Assembly (NCBI RefSeq): GCF_014203755.1
Contig: NZ_JACHJS010000001.1
Coordinates: 1,054,001-1,118,000, forward strand
DNA length: 64,000 nt
DNA from: Saccharothrix violaceirubra
Lineage (GTDB): Bacteria > Actinomycetota > Actinomycetes > Mycobacteriales > Pseudonocardiaceae
Direction: 5' to 3'
This document shows positions 55,316 through 62,981 of the stretch, in pieces (position 1 is the stretch's first letter; each line of letters begins with the position of its first letter). A model generated the notes under the pieces. It worked only from the letters and a program-made list of their open reading frames with translations. It ran no database searches and had not been told where the DNA came from. A program made the position numbers and the translations under genes.

Positions 55316-56070
55316 CCTCGCCGACCCGACTCGTCTGGGGACTGGCCGGACACCCCGAGCCGACCGGGGCCGTCGCGAACCTGTTCGCCGACCGGCCCGG
55401 GATGTGCGTGATGTGCGGGCTGTCCGCCGACCGCACCGCCGACGCCGCCCGTGCGACCGGCGCGAACTTCACCGACCAGTACCTGTACCGCCGGCCGGAC
55501 TCGGACCGGATCTGCCCGGCGTGCGTGTGGTGCTGCTCGGGGAAACCCCCGGCGACGCTGCGCATGTGGACGGTCGTCGCCGCGATCGGCGCGACCCTGC
55601 CCGACAACCACCCCAAGTGCTGGCTGCCCAGCCAACCAGGTTTGTGCCTGACCAACCGGGCCGCGCCCGGTGTCGTCGCCGACATCCTCGCCGCCCCACC
55701 GGAGGGGGCGTGGCTGGTCACCGTCGCGACCTCCGGGCAGAAACACGTCCTGCCCTACGGGAAAGTCAACCACGGCGGTCCCGAGTGGACGGTCCGAATG
55801 GAGAACACCACGATCACCTCCAACGCCCCCACGTGGCGCCGCGTCCTGGGCCACGCCGCCACACTGCGCGCGGCCCGCCACACCGGCGACGACCTCGCCG
55901 CCGGGCGGCCCACCCTCGCCGCGATCCGCACCGCCGACGACCTCGACACGTGGAACCACCACCACGCCGGACTCGCCGACCACGTCGGCTCACCACTACT
56001 CGACCTAGCCCTCTGGTGCCTGACCAAGGAGACGATCCATGACCACGCCCACGCCGCCCCCGTCGCCTGA
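55312..56070 (+). CDS. csf1: Csf1-like (type IV Cas8-like) protein
   Basis: 252 aa from GTG 55312. Two cysteine pairs, Cys32-x2-Cys35 (MCVMCGLS) and Cys68-x2-Cys71 with extra Cys74/75 (ICPACVWCC), form the zinc finger expected in Csf1, with TDQYLYRRPDSD between them. The C-terminal half is helical (WRRVLGHAATLRAARHTGDDL). Length fits the reduced large subunit of type IV effector complexes. Assignment rests on the cysteine pattern, size and position before cas11-csf2-csf3. Overlaps the next gene by 32 nt. Confidence 0.78.
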   Translation: MTSPTRLVWGLAGHPEPTGAVANLFADRPGMCVMCGLSADRTADAARATGANFTDQYLYRRPDSDRICPACVWCCSGKPPATLRMWTVVAAIGATLPDNHPKCWLPSQPGLCLTNRAAPGVVADILAAPPEGAWLVTVATSGQKHVLPYGKVNHGGPEWTVRMENTTITSNAPTWRRVLGHAATLRAARHTGDDLAAGRPTLAAIRTADDLDTWNHHHAGLADHVGSPLLDLALWCLTKETIHDHAHAAPVA

Positions 56071-56398
56071 CGAGCTGATCCAGGCCACCGTCGCCTGGCT
56101 CAACGCGCTGCTCGACTCGGCCTCGGCCGACGTGCTCGGCGTCGCCCACTACTGGGACCGCGCCCAGTCCGCGCTGATCACCGCCGCCACCGCCGACACG
56201 GTCGGGGAGGCGGTCACCACCGCCGCCCGCAAACTCCAGATCGAGACCACCCAGGCCCGCACCGACACCGCGCTGCTGGAGGCGTGCGCGGTGATCGCCG
56301 CCGACTACCCCGCCTGGCAGGCGAGGGTGGAACGCGAAGCCGTCTACCTCGTCGCCCTCGCCCGTGTCGCCCGCACCGCCCGGAAGGCCACCCGATGA
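56039..56398 (+). CDS. cas11: Cas11-like small subunit (predicted)
   Basis: 119 aa from ATG 56039, starting inside csf1. After a Pro-rich start it is entirely helical with no Cys (DELIQATVAWLNALLDSASAD, AVTTAARKLQIETTQARTDTALLEACAVIAADYPAW in part). Size, helicity and position between csf1 and csf2 match the small subunit of type IV-B loci such as that of Rhodococcus jostii. Sequence alone would not identify it. Overlaps csf2 as ATGA. Confidence 0.65.
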   Translation: MTTPTPPPSPDELIQATVAWLNALLDSASADVLGVAHYWDRAQSALITAATADTVGEAVTTAARKLQIETTQARTDTALLEACAVIAADYPAWQARVEREAVYLVALARVARTARKATR

Positions 56399-57285
56399 CC
56401 ACCACGCTGACGATCCCGTTCACCGCCACCCTGGTGGCGCCGCTGCACCACGGCGCCGGCACCGCCGGCAACACCAGCCTCATCCGCACCCAGCGGATGG
56501 TCCGCCCCGACGGCACCGTAGCGCAGGTGCCGTTCGTGTCCGGGAACTCGCTGCGCCACGGCCTGCGCGCCGGCCTGGCCTGGCACGCCGTGCGCACCCT
56601 GGGCGTCGAGGACGGCGGCCTGTCCAAGGCCGTGGTCGACCTGCTGTGGTCCGGCGGCGCGATCACCCGCACCGGCTCCCAGACCGACCTCGCGCTGCTG
56701 CGCCGGGTCGAGCACCTGTACCCGCCGCTCGCCCTGATGGGGTACAGCGCCGCGGCCGACATGACCGCGGGCACCCTCGCCGTCGACCAGCTGCACCTGG
56801 TCTGCGCCGAGAACGCGTGGCGGCTGCCCGGGCGGCTGGCCGGCGACCCACGCGCCGCACGGCCGGCGTCGGCGTTCCGCGGCGAGGAATTCGGGACTCG
56901 CCACGACGTCGCCGGGACCCCGGTCGACCGGTACACCGCGCTGGCCGACGAGCTGGTCCCCACCACCACCCAGATGATCTACGAGCACCAGGTCGTGCTG
57001 CCCGGTGCCGCCCTGTACGGCGGGCTCGTGCTGACCCCGGCGGCCACCGACGCACAGCTCAGGGTCCTGCTCGTCGCCCTCGACGAGATCATGCCCGCCG
57101 ACCGGGACGGCGTCCGCGTCCTGCAACTTGCCGCGAAGCGCGGCGTCGGCTACGGCACCTGCCGGGTCGACCTCGACCTGCCGGACGGCCTGCCCACCCC
57201 CGCCGACGCCCGCGCCTGGTGGGAAGCCCACCTCGTCGAGCACGCCGAGGAGATCACCGCCCTGTGGCAGGAGATCGTCGCGTGA
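56395..57285 (+). CDS. csf2: Csf2 (Cas7-type RAMP) protein
   Basis: 296 aa from ATG 56395. FTATLVAPLHHGAGTAGNTSLIRTQRM, PFVSGNSLRHGLRAGLAWHAV and the late ALDEIMPADRDGVRVLQLAAKRGVGYG carry the RAMP pattern of Cas7/Csm3 proteins, with a glycine-rich G-x-G-Y-G end. This subunit would polymerise along the guide RNA to form the backbone of the complex. A Csm3-like acidic residue for RNA cleavage is not obvious. GTGA overlap with csf3. Confidence 0.85.
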   Translation: MTTTLTIPFTATLVAPLHHGAGTAGNTSLIRTQRMVRPDGTVAQVPFVSGNSLRHGLRAGLAWHAVRTLGVEDGGLSKAVVDLLWSGGAITRTGSQTDLALLRRVEHLYPPLALMGYSAAADMTAGTLAVDQLHLVCAENAWRLPGRLAGDPRAARPASAFRGEEFGTRHDVAGTPVDRYTALADELVPTTTQMIYEHQVVLPGAALYGGLVLTPAATDAQLRVLLVALDEIMPADRDGVRVLQLAAKRGVGYGTCRVDLDLPDGLPTPADARAWWEAHLVEHAEEITALWQEIVA

Positions 57286-57995
57286 GCCCGGTCGTCCCCG
57301 CCGGCACCGTGGTCGACACCACCGACGACCCGCGCTGGCAGCCACTGGTCGTCACCGCGACCCTGACCGAGCCGGTCGTCGGCCTGGACTCGCAGCCGCT
57401 GTGCCTGGACGGGCCGCTGGCGTGGTGCGCCGCGCAGCTCGCCCTGGCCGACGAGGCCGGCCTGCCGCCGCTGCGGCACGACTGGGCACCCGACCTCGCC
57501 CTGCCCCTGGCCACGTGGACCGCCGCGCCCTCCCGGCCCGACACCGACTCGCGGCTGCGCGCCGCCGACGGCGAACGGGTGTGGGGGTGGGCGTGCTCGG
57601 CCGCGTCGTGGACCGCGCTCGGCCACACCACCGTCGAGATCCGCCGCCGTCCCCCGGTCGGAGAGATGGCCCGGTTCACCGCGGACGGCAAGCACCACTC
57701 CGGGTTGGGCCCGTACAAGGCCCGGGACACGCCGATGGCCGCGACCTGGGTCGACACGGTCGTCTGGCACGCCCTGGGCGACCCCGACGCCGTCGCCGGG
57801 CTGCTCGCCCACCTGGGACACCTGGGCCGGGCGACCCGGCACGGCCACGGCCGCATCCAGACGATCACCGTCGAACCCGGCCGGGACCGGGACGCGTGGC
57901 GGTCCCGGCCGCTGCCCGACCCGACCGGCCCGGCCGGGTCGATCCGCGCCCCCTACCACCACCACTCCCGGAGGATGCCGTGCCGCACCCCGTGA
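57282..57995 (+). CDS. csf3: Csf3 (Cas5-type RAMP) protein
   Basis: 237 aa from GTG 57282. LVVTATLTEPVVGLDSQPLCLDGPLAWCAAQLA opens a RAMP domain; GLGPYKARDTPMAATWV and LGHLGRATRHGHGRIQTITV supply the glycine/arginine-rich segments of Csf3. It would cap the 5' end of the guide. Overlaps the methyltransferase gene by 16 nt. Confidence 0.82.
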   Translation: MSPVVPAGTVVDTTDDPRWQPLVVTATLTEPVVGLDSQPLCLDGPLAWCAAQLALADEAGLPPLRHDWAPDLALPLATWTAAPSRPDTDSRLRAADGERVWGWACSAASWTALGHTTVEIRRRPPVGEMARFTADGKHHSGLGPYKARDTPMAATWVDTVVWHALGDPDAVAGLLAHLGHLGRATRHGHGRIQTITVEPGRDRDAWRSRPLPDPTGPAGSIRAPYHHHSRRMPCRTP

Positions 57996-58885
57996 TCGCC
58001 TGGGACGGGCAGCCGGTCGGCGACCGCTACCCGGCGATGGACGTCGTCCCCGGCGTGCTGCCCTGGTCCACCCTGGACCAGGACTCCCGGCCGTGGCAGG
58101 ACCGCAAGAAGCACTGGCACGACCTGGGCGTCCGCGACACCACGCCCCGCGACCACGCCGCGGGGATGATGACCACCGGACGGCACGGCGCCCTCTCGGG
58201 CGGGGTGTCGCGGTTCGACCCGGTGCTCGCCGAGGTCCTGTACCGGTGGTACTGCCCGCCGGGCGGGCGGGTGCTCGACCCGTGCGCGGGCGGACCCGTA
58301 CGCGGCCTGGTCGCCTCCCACCTGGGCCTGGAGTACGTCGGCGTCGACCTGGACGCCGACCAGGTCGACGCGAACACCGCCGTCGCGGCGGGTTCGCCGT
58401 ACCCGTCCCCGGCCTGGTTCGCCGGGGACGCGCTGACCTACGCCTGGCCGGTCTCCGACGGGGACGCGGACATGGTGCTGACCTGCCCGCCCTACCACGA
58501 CCGGGAGCGCTACTCCGACGACCCCCGCGACCTGTCCACCATGGACTGGCCCGCGTTCCTCGACGCCCACCGCGCCGTGGTCGGCCGGGCCGCCGCGGCG
58601 CTGCGCGAGGACCGGTTCCTCGCGTGGGTGATCTCCGACGTCCGCGACCGGCACGGCCACCTGCGCGGCCTGCCCCGCCACGCCTGGCAGCACCTGGAGG
58701 ACGCCGGACTGCACGTCGTCAACGAGCACGTGCTGCGTGCCCCGGTCGGCACCGCGCACAAACGCATGCGCCCGCCGTGGCAGGCGTGCCGCACCGCGAC
58801 CCGCCGCCACCAGATCGTCCTGGTCGCGGTCAAGGGCGACCGGCGTGCCGCGACCCGCGCCGTGTCCGGGGGTGGCGGGTGCTGA
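57980..58885 (+). CDS. DNA N4/N6-methyltransferase inside the cas operon
   Basis: 301 aa from GTG 57980, CGGAGG 6 nt upstream, starting within csf3. Motif I RVLDPCAGGPVRG (Asp100) binds AdoMet, EYVGVDLDADQVDAN is motif II, and MVLTCPPYHDRERYSDD is motif IV (T-C-P-P-Y, residues 168-172), the amino-methylating type. Residues 1-95 are unrelated to the catalytic core and could recognise DNA. It overlaps cysH by 7 nt, so it is made with the CRISPR proteins. Not a known core component of type IV loci; target unknown. Confidence 0.85.
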   Translation: MPHPVIAWDGQPVGDRYPAMDVVPGVLPWSTLDQDSRPWQDRKKHWHDLGVRDTTPRDHAAGMMTTGRHGALSGGVSRFDPVLAEVLYRWYCPPGGRVLDPCAGGPVRGLVASHLGLEYVGVDLDADQVDANTAVAAGSPYPSPAWFAGDALTYAWPVSDGDADMVLTCPPYHDRERYSDDPRDLSTMDWPAFLDAHRAVVGRAAAALREDRFLAWVISDVRDRHGHLRGLPRHAWQHLEDAGLHVVNEHVLRAPVGTAHKRMRPPWQACRTATRRHQIVLVAVKGDRRAATRAVSGGGGC

Positions 58886-59652
58886 TCGACTCGACCCGGA
58901 TCACCGACCGCGACCGCGACCACTGGGACGCGCTGGAGCGCTACGACCGGATGCTCGCCGCCGACCCGGCCCTGGACCGCAAGGCCGAGAGCGCCGTCGC
59001 CGAGGTCCGGGCGTTCCTGGACGCGGGCGAGGCGTACGTGTCGGTGTCCTGGGGCAAGGACTCCGTCGTCGTCGCCCACCTGGCAGCCCTGGCCGAGCTG
59101 ACGGTCCGGGTGGTGTGGGTCCGGTCGGTCCTGTTCGAGACCCCCGAGTGCGACGCGGTGCGCGACGCGTTCCTCGACGCCCACCCGCAGGTGCGCTACG
59201 AGGAGATCGCGGTCGAAATGCGGAACCCGAAACGCGGCGAACCGGGCTACGACACCCGGCACGCCGACCCGCACGCCGACCACCAGGACGTCCTCCGGGA
59301 GACCCTGACCGGCCGGTGGATCTCCGGGCTGCGCGGCGAGGAGTCCCGGATGCGCCGCATGTCCATCGCCCACCGGGGCCTGTCCACGAAGAACACGTGC
59401 CGGCCGATCGGCCGGTGGGACGCCACGCACGTGTTCGCCTACCTGTGGCGCGAGAAACTCCCGGTGCACCCGGTGTACGCGATGACCGCCGGCGGACACT
59501 ACGACCGCCGCTGGCTGCGGGTGCACCCGCTGGGGTCGGCACCCCCGGCCCGGTCCGCCGTGCACGGCCGGGACATGGACTCGTGGGAGGACGCCTACTA
59601 CGGGGACGTGCTCGCCGCCGCGAGGCAGGCCCGCGCCCACCTGTGGCGGTGA
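58879..59652 (+). CDS. CysH/PAPS-reductase-like PP-loop protein
   Basis: 257 aa from GTG 58879. VSVSWGKDSVVVAHLAALAEL is the PP-loop (Ser57 to Ser62) that binds an adenylyl nucleotide; SGLRGEESRMRR and CRPIGRWDATHVFAYLW are further family motifs. The C-terminal ECG(I/L)H motif of sulfate-assimilating CysH is absent, so classic PAPS reduction is unlikely. A cysH-like gene is the hallmark neighbour of type IV-B CRISPR loci (known), with unknown function; DNA or RNA thio-modification is one idea. Last gene before a strong terminator. Confidence 0.88.
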   Translation: MLIDSTRITDRDRDHWDALERYDRMLAADPALDRKAESAVAEVRAFLDAGEAYVSVSWGKDSVVVAHLAALAELTVRVVWVRSVLFETPECDAVRDAFLDAHPQVRYEEIAVEMRNPKRGEPGYDTRHADPHADHQDVLRETLTGRWISGLRGEESRMRRMSIAHRGLSTKNTCRPIGRWDATHVFAYLWREKLPVHPVYAMTAGGHYDRRWLRVHPLGSAPPARSAVHGRDMDSWEDAYYGDVLAAARQARAHLWR

Positions 59653-59665
59653 CCGGCTGAACGAC

Positions 59666-59698
59666 CAACGCCCCGCCCGACAACCGGGCGGGGCGTTG
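59666..59698 (+). terminator. terminator of the CRISPR operon
   Basis: CAACGCCCCGCCCG (59666-59679) and its perfect complement (59685-59698), 5-nt loop, 13 nt after the cysH-like stop. It also faces the converging gene at 59716. Confidence 0.9.
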
Positions 59699-59715
59699 CG
59701 CACGCCGGCGGAAGC

Positions 59716-60177
59716 TCAGGGGCCGTCGGGGTAGACGACGGCGCGGAGTGCCGCGGCACCGATCCTGTAGATGGCCTCGGCCGCGTCGTCGCTGTGGTCG
59801 ATCCACCAGCGGGCATCGGTCCGACCGGTCAGCACCTCGCGCATGGCGTCGATCCAGACGTCGCAGAACGCCGGGGTGAATCCGTTGACGCCGATCGACG
59901 CGACCAGCTCTTCGACGTGGCGTTCGACAGCGGGCGCGGCCCTGCCTCGGATGGCTTCGGCCCAGGCGATCTGTTTGGTGCTGCCGGTGAGCGGGGGCAG
60001 GTCGAGGTCGGCGGTGACCCGGGCGCCGGCGCGGTGTTCGGCGGCGGTGTGGCAGGCGAGGCAGGCGCGGCGTTCCTGGCGGCGGACTTCGCCGCGGTGT
60101 TGGTTGCGGACGTTGGTGCCGGTGATGTTGATGGTGTCCTCGTGTCCGCAGGTGCGGGTGATCGTGTACTGGGCCAT
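59716..60177 (-). CDS. hypothetical protein with N-terminal zinc ribbon
   Basis: 153 aa from ATG 60177. RTCGHEDTI and ACLACHTAAEH give a Cys/His metal site; the rest is helical with a tail ALRAVVYPDGP. Divergent from the 60252 gene across an operator with CAAG/CTTG palindromes. Function unknown. Confidence 0.65.
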   Translation of the reverse strand: MAQYTITRTCGHEDTINITGTNVRNQHRGEVRRQERRACLACHTAAEHRAGARVTADLDLPPLTGSTKQIAWAEAIRGRAAPAVERHVEELVASIGVNGFTPAFCDVWIDAMREVLTGRTDARWWIDHSDDAAEAIYRIGAAALRAVVYPDGP

Positions 60178-60206
60178 GGTGTCCTCCGTCGCTCACCCAA
60201 ACCGTA

Positions 60207-60239
60207 CAAGTCATGCTTGCAATACACAAGTGGTGCTTG
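60207..60239. promoter_or_regulatory. double palindromic operator between divergent genes
   Basis: CAAGTCATGCTTG (60207-60219) and CAAGTGGTGCTTG (60227-60239) are two CAAG-N5-CTTG palindromes exactly 20 bp apart, and the whole region is flanked by GTAC on both sides. The second ends 12 nt before the ATG at 60252; the first starts 29 nt before the ATG at 60177. It very likely binds a dimeric repressor. Confidence 0.7.
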
Positions 60240-60251
60240 TACGGTCGTGCC

Positions 60252-60836
60252 ATGCGATTCGACACCACCCGCCCCGCCGCCGCCTCGCCCCAGCACTACC
60301 ACGCCACCCCACCCGAACGACCGTTGCCCGAGTACGCCGAGCTGACCGACGACGAGTTCACGGCGCTGTACCGCGACACCCTCGGCCAGGGCGAAGCCCC
60401 CGCCGAGTACTTCGCCGCCGAGCTGCTCCGCCGATTCCCCGGCCTGCAGTTCGCCCACCGCCAGTACAAGGACTCGTTTCGCCGCGACATGGACGAAACC
60501 ACCGCGACCGAGAAGGCCGCCGGCACGTGGAACGTGATGAAGGTCGTCCCGGTCGAGCCGTCGGAGCAGACGCAGCGACTCGCCGAGGCGTTCGCCGCGC
60601 TGGTCCGGGCGACCGCCTACGACGACGACACCAGCCTGCGCGCCCGACCCACCATCACCCTCGACGAGATCCTGGAACGCGCGCAGATCAAGCGCGACAC
60701 CTGGCACGGCTACATCAGCCGCGGGCAGGTCGGCGGCAGGATCGGCCACGACTGGCACACCGGAGAGCCGGTATGGGACCGGGACGTGGTCGAGTACTGG
60801 ATGCGCCGGCGCCGTACCCCGGCCCGCAGCCGGTAG
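60252..60836 (+). CDS. DNA-binding-like protein, 194 aa
   Basis: ATG 60252. Helical N-terminus (ELTDDEFTALYRDTLGQGEAPAEYFAAELL). The C-terminal 60 residues, ITLDEILERAQIKRDTWHGYISRGQVGGRIGHDWHTGEPVWDRDVVEYWM, look like an excisionase/MerR-type domain. It could be the regulator that binds the adjacent operator. Confidence 0.65.
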   Translation: MRFDTTRPAAASPQHYHATPPERPLPEYAELTDDEFTALYRDTLGQGEAPAEYFAAELLRRFPGLQFAHRQYKDSFRRDMDETTATEKAAGTWNVMKVVPVEPSEQTQRLAEAFAALVRATAYDDDTSLRARPTITLDEILERAQIKRDTWHGYISRGQVGGRIGHDWHTGEPVWDRDVVEYWMRRRRTPARSR

Positions 60837-60857
60837 CCGCGCCCGCGAACAGACCTG

Positions 60858-60885
60858 TGCCCCGCCACCTCCGGGTGGCGGGGCA
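60858..60885. terminator. terminator after the 60252 gene
   Basis: TGCCCCGCCACC (60858-60869) and GGTGGCGGGGCA (60874-60885), perfect 12-bp stem, tetraloop TCCG, followed by CTTTC. Lies between two convergent genes. Confidence 0.85.
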
Positions 60886-60905
60886 CTTTCGCTCGTCCCG
60901 ATCCG

Positions 60906-61151
60906 TCAGTCGAGGGTGTCGCGCACCGATTCGGCGTGCTGGCGTGCCGACTGCTCGGCAACACTCGTCAGCCCGCCTCCGATAGCCGAGGCTTCGGCGT
61001 TCGTCAGCGAGATGGTGGCCCACTGCCCCCCGGCGTCGGAAATCCGAAGCCGCACGTCACCGCCGGCTTCGGGTGTGACCGAGAATTCGATCGGGCCTTT
61101 CCACAAGACAGGGCAGCTCGGCGGCCCGTATGGCCGTGGCGTGTCGCACAT
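60906..61151 (-). CDS. small hypothetical protein, 81 aa
   Basis: ATG 61151. Beta-rich middle (IEFSVTPEAGGDVRLRISDAGGQWATISLTNAEASAI). Downstream member of the minus-strand group. Family not recognised. Confidence 0.58.
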   Translation of the reverse strand: MCDTPRPYGPPSCPVLWKGPIEFSVTPEAGGDVRLRISDAGGQWATISLTNAEASAIGGGLTSVAEQSARQHAESVRDTLD

Positions 61152-61182
61152 GGCGTCCTCCTGGTCCGAATCGGTCGTGCGG

Positions 61183-61707
61183 TCAAGCGCCCGAAACCTG
61201 TCCGGGGCGCGGAAAACTCCCCGGCACCGGCCAGTGCTCGATGTCCCCGCCGTCGATCAGCCACAGGTGCCCGTCGACGTCGGCGTAGTTGTCCCGACAG
61301 GTCTGCGGCGCGGCCTGGCGGATCGCGGCGAGCCGGGCGGGATCGACTTCCGCGCCGCTGTCGGGCAGGTACGGCATCGCCACGACGACACACTCGAAGC
61401 CCCACTCGTCCAGCACCGTCCACAGCGTGGTCGGCGGTGCCCACGGGGCACCCGCTTGACGCCACGCGGTCAGCGCCTCGTGCTCGTACCGGTTGCCGGC
61501 GTCGCGCCCGACCTTGTAGACGACTCCGTCGATCAGCCACGCCACGCACCGCTCGCCCCGGCCGATCAACCGCTTGTGCAGGCGCGGATCGTCCTCGTGC
61601 GCGTCGTCGTGGAGCATGAGCGAGATGTCGTGGTCGTCGTAGTCGTGGTAGCCCAGTGCCGCCGAGGCCGCGTCGCGCCGGTTTCCGACGGGGCGGTCAG
61701 ACCTCAA
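61183..61707 (-). CDS. kinase-like fold protein (predicted)
   Basis: 174 aa from TTG 61707, which overlaps the upstream stop as TTGA; no ATG/GTG nearby fits better. RLIGRGERCVAWLIDGVVYKVGRDAGNRYEHEALTAW resembles the glycine-loop and Lys region of protein-kinase-like folds, and VVVAMPYLP a hinge; NYADVDGHLWLIDGGDIE could hold the metal-binding Asp. Small for a kinase, so activity is uncertain. Confidence 0.6.
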   Translation of the reverse strand: MRSDRPVGNRRDAASAALGYHDYDDHDISLMLHDDAHEDDPRLHKRLIGRGERCVAWLIDGVVYKVGRDAGNRYEHEALTAWRQAGAPWAPPTTLWTVLDEWGFECVVVAMPYLPDSGAEVDPARLAAIRQAAPQTCRDNYADVDGHLWLIDGGDIEHWPVPGSFPRPGQVSGA

Positions 61708-62429
61708 AGGATCTCCCCCCACAGGCTCTCCGCGGTCACCTCGTCGGTGATGTGGCCGTCGTTCCGCAGGCTGGTGCGGGCGGGGCTGGTCATCGTCAGC
61801 ACCAGCGGCTGCTGCTGCCGGACCTCCTCGACCGTCATCCCGGCCACCTCCGCGATCTGCTCCACGGTCAGCGGGCACGGCTCGAGCGTGCGTACCCGAC
61901 GCACGGCGTACCGGCGGGCCGCGAAGGCCTCCAGCAGCCCGGTTCGGTCCGGACGCGCGTACGAGGAGGCGACCCGGTCGGCTTCCGCGCGCAGCAGTGC
62001 CAGCGAGTCGGCGTGGGCCTCGGCCCGCGCACGCTGTTCGGCCTCGCGTTCCCTCTCGTGGAGGGCCTGGTCCAGGCGGGCCCGGGCGACGACCGTCACG
62101 AGCGCGTCCAGGACCTGGTCGGGGTCGGACAGGTCGAAGCCGTACTCCCAGCGGCGCGTCCCGTAGACGTACGGGTGGTCCGGGTCGTCGTTGTGGTTCT
62201 CCTCGGTCAGATGCGGCGCCGCGGCCTGCACCCAGTCCAGGCGTTCCGTGCCGACCACGCCGGCCTGGCCGGTCTCGACCAGCTCCTGCTGGTGCCAGGC
62301 GGCCAGGACGGTGACGCCGTCGGCCAGGGTCGCGCGCAGCCGCCACCGGGTGCGCGGGAGCGGTGCCTCCTCGACGATGCGGTGGGCGAGGGCGACGAGT
62401 TCGCCACGGCCCTCGGGCGTGTCGGTCAT
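61704..62429 (-). CDS. hypothetical protein with C-terminal helix-turn-helix
   Basis: 241 aa from ATG 62429. A long charged helix (residues about 110-160, ARLDQALHEREREAEQRARAEAHADSLALL) may form a coiled coil; PLTVEQIAEVAGMTVEEVRQQQPLVL near the end is a helix-turn-helix. Possibly a regulator. Coupled to the kinase-like gene downstream. Confidence 0.62.
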   Translation of the reverse strand: MTDTPEGRGELVALAHRIVEEAPLPRTRWRLRATLADGVTVLAAWHQQELVETGQAGVVGTERLDWVQAAAPHLTEENHNDDPDHPYVYGTRRWEYGFDLSDPDQVLDALVTVVARARLDQALHEREREAEQRARAEAHADSLALLRAEADRVASSYARPDRTGLLEAFAARRYAVRRVRTLEPCPLTVEQIAEVAGMTVEEVRQQQPLVLTMTSPARTSLRNDGHITDEVTAESLWGEIL

Positions 62430-62491
62430 GGAGTGTCCTCTCGGTGGTCGTCGGGGTGTCGGGTGGTGACGTCGGCGCGCGGCGCGGTCAC
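62426..62491 (-). CDS. possible 21-aa coupled peptide
   Basis: GTG 62491 to TGA 62428-62426; overlaps the upstream stop as GTGA and the downstream start as ATGA. Supported only by this perfect chaining. Confidence 0.3.
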   Translation of the reverse strand: MTAPRADVTTRHPDDHREDTP

Positions 62492-62583
62492 GCGGTCCTC
62501 TCGGCGGTGTCCTCGGCGCGGCCGCGGATGTCCACGTCGGCGCGCGCGTACTCCTGCTGGACGTCCGAGGACGCCAACGGCAT
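62488..62583 (-). CDS. possible 31-aa coupled peptide
   Basis: ATG 62583 shares one base with the stop of the 62583-62981 gene (TGATG) and its end overlaps the next start. Begins MPLASSDVQQEYARADVD. Low-complexity otherwise; coding status uncertain. Confidence 0.35.
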   Translation of the reverse strand: MPLASSDVQQEYARADVDIRGRAEDTAERTA

Positions 62584-62981
62584 CAGTTCGCCTCCAGCCA
62601 GCCGAGCACGGTGGACCGCTCCACCCCGGCCCGGCGGGCGAACGCGCCGGGCGAGTCCGGGTTGTGCCGCCCACGGACACCGACCCGGACGGTCATCACG
62701 GCGACTTGGCGCAGCGCGGCCAGCGCTTCGATCTCGGCCCGGCGTGCCCTGGTCCGCTCGGCCGCGAGGGTTTCGACGAGGTCGTCCTCGCCGAGCAGGA
62801 CGCGGTAGGCGGCGGTGAGCGCGGCGGTGCGTTCGTCCTCGTTGTCGGGGTCGGGCCACGTGGCGGCGATCCGGTCGGCCTCGTCGCGCAGCCGTGCGAG
62901 CCGTTCGTCGTCGAGGCCGTGGTCGTCGCCGAGCCACGCCTCGATCTGGTAGTCCTGCACGGGTCGGGGGGTGTCAGTCAT
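62583..62981 (-). CDS. small helix-turn-helix protein, 132 aa
   Basis: ATG 62981. Helical (DDERLARLRDEADRIAATW, LVETLAAERTRARRAEIEAL) ending with AFARRAGVERSTVLGWLEAN, a compact helix-turn-helix. Overlaps the upstream gene's end by 8 nt. Probably DNA-binding. Confidence 0.62.
   Translation of the reverse strand: MTDTPRPVQDYQIEAWLGDDHGLDDERLARLRDEADRIAATWPDPDNEDERTAALTAAYRVLLGEDDLVETLAAERTRARRAEIEALAALRQVAVMTVRVGVRGRHNPDSPGAFARRAGVERSTVLGWLEAN

Noticed and set aside
59653..60251. Search for a CRISPR array next to the cysH-like gene
   Set aside because: Only a terminator, a protein gene and two 13-bp palindromes are present; no repeat-spacer pattern. None was seen upstream of cas6e or elsewhere in the accessory region either.
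58901..60268. 455-codon minus-strand frame opposite the cysH-like gene
   Set aside because: Shadow of the PP-loop protein; arginine/proline-rich and domain-free.
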